Assembly (NCBI GenBank): GCA_910576815.1 | Contig: CAJTKA010000003.1 | Coordinates: forward strand, 124,001-188,000 | From: an uncultured Lachnospiraceae bacterium | Lineage (GTDB): Bacteria; Bacillota; Clostridia; Lachnospirales; Lachnospiraceae | Length of the DNA stretch: 64,000 nt | Reading direction: 5' to 3' | Shown here: positions 59,549-64,000 of the stretch, piece after piece | Position numbering within the stretch: the first letter of the stretch is position 1 | Layout: each line of letters starts with the position of its first letter | Position numbers and translations under genes: made by a program | The notes under the pieces: generated by a model | Told to the model about the DNA's origin: nothing | The model's input: only the letters and a program-made list of their open reading frames with translations | Database searches by the model: none

Positions 59549-61093
59549 ATGAAAAGATTATCGGAGTATTTGTCTGGTGTGACGACCTATAAAATGGATG
59601 CGCGGAAAAAGAAGTTATTACTTTGGACGGCTATCATTACTCTATGTGCAAACGGGTACTCTTTTTTGAATTATATGCCTGCGCATGATGCGGTCAATCA
59701 TATGTTTTCGTCGGCGGGAGAATGGGAAGTGCAATTGGGCAGATTCTTACAGCCGTATTATGCTTCTTTGCGCGGCAATGTGGTTTCACCGTGGCTGGCA
59801 GGACTGATTGGTGCTGTATTTGCGGTAATGAGCGCCGATTTGATTGCGGATATGATAAAGATAGAAAGCCCTGTCTTTGAGATTTTGGCATGCGGATTTT
59901 TAATGGCTAATCTCTCCGTGACCGAGCTGTGCGGAATTTTTATATACATATATGACTGCTGTATGATTGCCCTATTTCTTTCCTGCTTATCCGTATGGTG
60001 CTGGCTGCATGTCAGGCACCCGTGGAACCTTATTTTGGGAGCGGTGTGTATTGTATTATCCATGGGACTTTATCAGGCATACATCAGCGTGACGATCGTT
60101 CTGTGCGCGGTTGTATTATTACAGAAAGTATTGGCGGATACGTCTTGGAAAGAGGAAGTACGCAGCGCAGTCTCTATGGGGTTGATGATGGCAATTGGTG
60201 CAGCAGGTTATCTGCTGCTTTATAAGATCATGTTGACAGTATGGCACACAACCTCTACAAGCGGATCTAACGGCATGGGACGTTTGACAGAATTGTCGGT
60301 GCAAATGATTTTTCAGAATATTATAAAAGCATATAGTAATATAGTGTCCTTTTTTGTTGTGGGCAGCAGACATTTTGGCAAGATTATTTGTACATTACAC
60401 GGGGTGCTGCTGTTGATTGTGATGGCAGGGTTTATTCTTTTATTGAAGCAGAAAAAATTAAAAATTCATAATAGCATTGGCGCTGTTTTGATTTGCATGA
60501 CATTGCCGATATGGTGTAATTTTACTGGTGTCATACAGGGAGAAAATATTGTTTTGAGAAGCTCATACGCCCTGTATCTGCTTTTCCCTATCGGGATCAT
60601 GATCGTTGATAGCCTCGGGGATATTCCGGTCAGGAAACCCATGCGGTATCTTACGGGGATAATATGTATTTTTCTGCTTGTACGTAATATCCAATACAGT
60701 AATATCGCTTTTATGTATGACAGAGCGGCATATGACAGAAGTATCAGCATCATGACGAGAGTTTTGGATGACATTGAGACATATGAGGGGTATGAAATTG
60801 GTGTGACGCCCATTGCTGTCATAGGAGAGTTTACTGAAAATGATAATATTGAAGTTTATAGAGGTGATACAAGGAACATAAACGGGCATAGAAGGGTAGC
60901 GACGACTTATCCGAAAACCACATATAATTTCTGGCGGAGTATGGGAAGCTTGATCAATGGGATAGAGGATGATGATATTTTGGCGACATATAAAGAGTTA
61001 GACGAGGTGCAGCAAATGCCCTGTTATCCACATGAGGGGTATTGCCGGATGATAGGAGATGTCATGGTTGTCAAAATAGCAGACAGGGAATAA
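59549..61093 (+). CDS. GtrII-like membrane glucosyltransferase
   Basis: Polytopic protein of 514 residues with about 10-11 membrane segments followed by a soluble domain from about 385. The first external loop contains NYMPAHDAVNHMFSSAGEWE and GRFLQPYYASLRGNVVSPWL, the signature region of the GtrII glucosyltransferase family, with an acidic residue after the first helix as in GT-C enzymes. Shigella-type GtrII proteins add glucose from undecaprenyl-phosphate-glucose to O-antigen at the periplasmic face. Here it would decorate the exported glycan; the donor lipid could come from the GT2 at 38.6 kb. The stop overlaps a downstream ATG (TAATG). Confidence 0.82.
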   Translation: MKRLSEYLSGVTTYKMDARKKKLLLWTAIITLCANGYSFLNYMPAHDAVNHMFSSAGEWEVQLGRFLQPYYASLRGNVVSPWLAGLIGAVFAVMSADLIADMIKIESPVFEILACGFLMANLSVTELCGIFIYIYDCCMIALFLSCLSVWCWLHVRHPWNLILGAVCIVLSMGLYQAYISVTIVLCAVVLLQKVLADTSWKEEVRSAVSMGLMMAIGAAGYLLLYKIMLTVWHTTSTSGSNGMGRLTELSVQMIFQNIIKAYSNIVSFFVVGSRHFGKIICTLHGVLLLIVMAGFILLLKQKKLKIHNSIGAVLICMTLPIWCNFTGVIQGENIVLRSSYALYLLFPIGIMIVDSLGDIPVRKPMRYLTGIICIFLLVRNIQYSNIAFMYDRAAYDRSISIMTRVLDDIETYEGYEIGVTPIAVIGEFTENDNIEVYRGDTRNINGHRRVATTYPKTTYNFWRSMGSLINGIEDDDILATYKELDEVQQMPCYPHEGYCRMIGDVMVVKIADRE

Positions 61094-61116
61094 TGGATGT
61101 TGAAAAGAGAGGAAAG

Positions 61117-62676
61117 ATGAAAAAAATAAAAGCATTTGCCCAAAGAACAGGTGTGACAATAAAAGAATATACGATGCCGTATCAATGGGAGTACCTGTTT
61201 GGCGGCATCATGGTATTTTTTATTCTATACGCATCGATGTATGACGATTTTTTTGCGACCTATCGGCACGGACTGAATTTCTGGTATGCGCTTACGGAAG
61301 GGCATCCGCTGTCTTTTTATTCATATGCAAAAGCCATACCGGGAGCGACGATACACCGTTCGATCAATTCCGGAGCGGCATATGATTTTACGATTTATGC
61401 TTTTTTTGCAGTGTGGAATTTTCCGGCTTGGCTCTATGAGAGGATTTCAGGAAACACGGCGGAGAGTTGTCTCTTATGTTTGATGTGGGGCAAGACGATG
61501 CTGGCAGTCGTTTCCATCGCGGGAGCAGTGGGTGTCAGGAAAATACATGCGTTTATTACAGGAGATCGTGAAGGATCAAAGACAGCGCTCTATGCTTATC
61601 TGTTTTCCGGGATTCTGCTCATGTCGGCATACTATGTCGGACAGTATGATATCATTGGCGTAGTATTTGCCATATATGGAGTGTATTATTATCTCAGGAA
61701 GGATTATAAGAAATTCTATCTGTTCTTTGCGGCGGCAATCAGCTGCAAATATTTTGCCATACTTGTGTTTGTGTGCCTGGTGCTTTTGTGCGAAAAAAGG
61801 ATTCTTTATATCATAAGAAATATGGCGCTTGGCTGTTGGCTGGTGGTGGCGGAAAAGTTCCTCTTTAGTCTGGGGAAAAGTTATGCACAAATTCATCCGG
61901 AGGCGCAGGCCGCTGCTCAATCGGGCAATAAAGTGGTAGCTACCGGCATTCTATCTTCCAGAATGGGGTATTTATTTTCGTTTCAAATTGACATGGGTGT
62001 TGATAACCTCTCGGTTTTTGTTCTTGCGATCGGGCTGCTGTGCGCATACTGCTATCTGCAGAAAAGGGAAGAAAATTACGCGTTTTATTATAAGGCGGTC
62101 TATGCAGCTTTTGCGGCTAATGTTTTCTTTGCGATCTTCACATCTAACCCCCCGTATTGGGTGGTTCTGGTAGTGCCGTGGATGATGCTGACGATCTATT
62201 GCAATGGAGAGCATCTCAAACTGAATGTGATCGCGGAGACGATAGGGACCTGTTCGTTTCTGATTTGGCATATGGGTAGAGAATTTTATATGTTTCGGAG
62301 CTGGGGATTTGAAAGTATGTTGATGTATTACATTCTGGGGAAACCGCACCATTACAGAAAAGGTGCGGGAGATGTGATGCAGGTGCTGATGGAGGGAAAA
62401 CTTTCGGTATTGTTTAGTCTTTGCAGATATGCTTTTTATACCTGTATGATCATATTGGTGGTGGTCAATTTTCCCAGAGCAAATAAGGCGCGGTACGTAA
62501 AACAGCAGGAAGTGGGTATGCGGGGACTGCACATTTTTCGGGAGGTGTGTGTGGTTGGGATTCTTTTGCTGCCGGTGATCGTTTATGTGATCCAGGTCGT
62601 GTTTGCGCAGCAGATCATGGACGCAAGCTTTGGCAGCGATACGATTATGCAGATTGTGCAGCAGCTTCGGGAATAG
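61117..62676 (+). CDS. GT-C membrane glycosyltransferase-like protein
   Basis: Polytopic protein of 519 residues with about 11-12 membrane segments. YASMYDDFFATYRHGLNFWYAL in the first external loop (D-D after helix one) and SAYYVGQYDIIGVVFAIYG, the GQYD motif, are both features of GT-C mannosyltransferase-like proteins (GPI-mannosyltransferase and DUF2029 relatives). SNPPYWVVLVVPWMML is another family-like stretch. Donor would be a polyprenyl-phosphate sugar. ATG 61117 with AGAGG 4 nt upstream is chosen; ATG 61093, overlapping the preceding stop, would add eight residues. It forms a pair with the GtrII gene. Confidence 0.7.
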   Translation: MKKIKAFAQRTGVTIKEYTMPYQWEYLFGGIMVFFILYASMYDDFFATYRHGLNFWYALTEGHPLSFYSYAKAIPGATIHRSINSGAAYDFTIYAFFAVWNFPAWLYERISGNTAESCLLCLMWGKTMLAVVSIAGAVGVRKIHAFITGDREGSKTALYAYLFSGILLMSAYYVGQYDIIGVVFAIYGVYYYLRKDYKKFYLFFAAAISCKYFAILVFVCLVLLCEKRILYIIRNMALGCWLVVAEKFLFSLGKSYAQIHPEAQAAAQSGNKVVATGILSSRMGYLFSFQIDMGVDNLSVFVLAIGLLCAYCYLQKREENYAFYYKAVYAAFAANVFFAIFTSNPPYWVVLVVPWMMLTIYCNGEHLKLNVIAETIGTCSFLIWHMGREFYMFRSWGFESMLMYYILGKPHHYRKGAGDVMQVLMEGKLSVLFSLCRYAFYTCMIILVVVNFPRANKARYVKQQEVGMRGLHIFREVCVVGILLLPVIVYVIQVVFAQQIMDASFGSDTIMQIVQQLRE

Positions 62677-62707
62677 GGATGCGAGACGGTGCAGTAGAAC
62701 GATTTGC

Positions 62708-62739
62708 TTGTATACAGCACCTTTGTTTTATGGTAAAAT
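62708..62739 (+). promoter_or_regulatory. promoter before the NeuB-like gene
   Basis: TGGTAAAAT (62731-62739) combines the TG-n extension with TAAAAT. TTGTAT at 62708-62713 is a possible -35 with a long 20-nt spacer; ATACAG at 62712-62717 gives 16. The site lies in a 142-nt gap and would yield a leader of about 75 nt before the NeuB-like gene. Confidence 0.5.
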
Positions 62740-62818
62740 CTAGGAGTAGCGGCGCGGGGTAATACAACAGGATGCCGCAACAGAAAGAATGATAAAAAAG
62801 ATACGGGGAGAAGAAGAA

Positions 62819-63643
62819 ATGAGCACATTTATTATTGCTGAGATCGGTATTAACCATAACGGTGATATGAAACTTGCCAAAAAGCTGATCGATACAGCCG
62901 TGATTGCCGGATGCGATGCGGTAAAGTTCCAAAAGAGAACAGTGGACAAGGTCTATACGAAGGAGTATTTGGATGGTCCCCGGCAGAGCCCGTGGGGAAC
63001 GACGCAGCGTGCCCAGAAGGAAGGCCTGGAATTTGGTAAAGAACAGTACGACGAGATTGACCGTTACTGTAAAGAAAAAGGAATCGCATGGTATGCGTCG
63101 GCATGGGATCTTGATTCTCAGAAGTTCTTGCAGCAGTATGACTGTAAGTATAATAAAGTCGCTTCCGCCATGCTGACCAACGATGAACTGCTCGAGGAGA
63201 TTGCAGGTGAAAAGAAATATACATTTATTGCTACGGGAATGAGCAGTTATGAGGAGATCGATCACGCAGTGGAGATCTTCAGAAAACATGACTGCCCGTT
63301 TGAATTGATGCACTGCAACAGCACTTATCCGATGCCGATGGAGGACGCCAATTTGAAGCTCATCCATGTTTTGGAGGAGAAATATGGCTGCAAGGTGGGA
63401 TACAGCGGCCATGAAGCAGGTACGTTAGTCAGTACCTGTGCCGTGGCGGCAGGCGCGACCTCGATCGAGCGTCATATCACCATGGATCGCAATATGTACG
63501 GTTCTGATCAGAAAGCATCGATTGAGCCCTATGAGCTTTGCAAGCTGGTGAAAGATATTCGTGATACGGAAAAGATCATGGGCACGGGTGAGAAAATGCT
63601 TACGGCGGCGGAGGAAGAAGTCAAGAAGAAACTCAGAGGTTGA
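62819..63643 (+). CDS. neuB: NeuB-family synthase lacking the SAF domain
   Basis: TIM-barrel synthase of 274 residues. IIAEIGINHNGDMKLAKKLID, CDAVKFQKR, GIAWYASAWDLDS, YNKVASAML, IATGMSSYEEID, LMHCNSTYPMP, VGYSGHEAGT and IERHITMDRNMYGSDQKAS are the conserved NeuB motifs. The enzyme condenses phosphoenolpyruvate with a mannose-type aldose or its phosphate to form a nonulosonic acid. Classical NeuB is about 340 residues and ends in a SAF (antifreeze-like) domain that completes the partner's active site; this protein stops after the barrel. WDLDS and FQKRTVD vary from the usual FD.. and FQT forms. ATG 62819 follows GGGGAG by 7 nt. Confidence 0.88.
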   Translation: MSTFIIAEIGINHNGDMKLAKKLIDTAVIAGCDAVKFQKRTVDKVYTKEYLDGPRQSPWGTTQRAQKEGLEFGKEQYDEIDRYCKEKGIAWYASAWDLDSQKFLQQYDCKYNKVASAMLTNDELLEEIAGEKKYTFIATGMSSYEEIDHAVEIFRKHDCPFELMHCNSTYPMPMEDANLKLIHVLEEKYGCKVGYSGHEAGTLVSTCAVAAGATSIERHITMDRNMYGSDQKASIEPYELCKLVKDIRDTEKIMGTGEKMLTAAEEEVKKKLRG

Positions 63644-63646
63644 GCT

Positions 63647-64000
63647 ATGTATTCGCTTATGTTTTCTTTCATTGTTTTAATAGGCTTTATTTGCCTGATT
63701 CTGGCAGGATGTCATAAACGAGATATTCGAATTGAGACGAGAGAATCTTACCTTCAAATGCTTAATGGTTTGAGAGGGATATTTGCGCTGGAGATTGTGG
63801 TGGGACATGTTGTAAGGAACGAACGAATACTTTTATATCCCTTAGGAAAATTTATGATTTGCTCAGTTGCTTATTTCTTTTTTGTTTCGGCTTTTGGAAT
63901 GGCTGTATCGTTTGAAAAAAAGAAAAATTATTTGAGTTATAAATTTTTGATTTCGAAACCGCTTTATCTTTTTATCATTTCTTTCATATTTTATTTAGTT
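63647..64000 (+). CDS. AT3-like acyltransferase, 3' end outside window
   Basis: Open frame of 118 codons running off the right edge. MYSLMFSFIVLIGFICLILAG is an N-terminal membrane helix, then a short linker and LNGLRGIFALEIVVGHVV, the R-G-x-x-A...H motif of acyltransferase family 3, followed by SVAYFFFVSAFGMAVSFE, which fits the second motif. It begins 3 nt after the NeuB-like gene with AGAGG inside that gene's end as ribosome site. The extra first helix is not usual for the family. Its A+T content is high like the preceding 8 kb. Confidence 0.72.
   Translation, partial: MYSLMFSFIVLIGFICLILAGCHKRDIRIETRESYLQMLNGLRGIFALEIVVGHVVRNERILLYPLGKFMICSVAYFFFVSAFGMAVSFEKKKNYLSYKFLISKPLYLFIISFIFYLV

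Noticed and set aside
1..64000. tRNA, rRNA, transposase or phage genes
   Set aside because: No cloverleaf with CCA-like end, rRNA-like stretch, DDE/IS200-type transposase or integrase was recognised in any frame.

Overview
The window is one uninterrupted plus-strand locus for surface glycan (capsule/exopolysaccharide or glycoprotein glycan) synthesis. It holds 53 protein-coding features, the first and last cut by the window edges. Strong AGGAGG-type ribosome sites, extended -10 promoters, many 4-8 nt gene overlaps, moderate G+C and AsnB/Wzx/PglK-like/AT3-type gene content suggest a Gram-positive Clostridia host, most likely a gut Lachnospiraceae. That placement is inference. No rRNA, tRNA, CRISPR array, transposase or integrase is visible.

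Layout. 0-14 kb: a GT4 end, an SGNH protein, glutamine-dependent AsnB, a GT2, a GT11 fucosyltransferase, a first PglK/MsbA-like ABC flippase, a divergent GT11-like protein, a GT-C-like membrane protein, DUF5672 and GT17 enzymes, and a Wzy-like polymerase. 14-27.6 kb: a second block that looks like a complete Wzx/Wzy pathway: initiating polyprenyl-phosphate sugar transferase, GT4, two GT2, GT11, pyruvyltransferase, Wzx, Wzy, a GT26-GT4 fusion and a GT4. 27.7-39 kb: radical SAM protein, GT4, GT-D enzyme, serine-acetyltransferase-like acyltransferase, second ABC flippase, AT3 acyltransferase, and a likely three-component decoration set (DUF2304, GT-C-like protein, dolichol-phosphate-mannose-synthase-like GT2) among other GTs. 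39-51 kb: sugar-building module with a LpxD-like acyltransferase, WbpI/WlbD-like 2-epimerase, WbpB/WlbA-like oxidoreductase, DegT aminotransferase, AsnB-like protein without the glutaminase cysteine, and then NeuA-like cytidylyltransferase, a two-domain aldolase protein and KdsC-like phosphatase. 51-64 kb: fucosyltransferase-like, GT8 and GT4 enzymes, AT3 acyltransferases, third ABC flippase, GT2, a frameshifted methyltransferase-like gene, GtrII and another GT-C protein, and a short NeuB lacking the SAF domain.

How it may work together. The PGT starts a repeat unit on undecaprenyl phosphate. The many cytoplasmic GTs extend it, and Wzx or one of three ABC flippases moves it outward. Wzy proteins polymerise it, and GT-C, AT3, SGNH and pyruvyl/acyl transferases decorate it. 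The 39-51 kb genes plus NeuB probably supply a 2,3-diamino sugar (possibly an amidated uronic acid) and a CMP-activated ulosonic acid. With one PGT, one Wzx, two Wzy and three ABC flippases, the locus is probably composite and encodes more than one glycan.

The most unusual non-coding signal is a family of structured leaders directly in front of several genes. Two long copies (about 41.36-41.51 and 47.98-48.13 kb) each carry four hairpins, and arm sequences change in compensating pairs between copies. Shorter relatives lie near 16.7, 18.9 and 5.4 kb. The two long copies bracket a five-gene sugar module.
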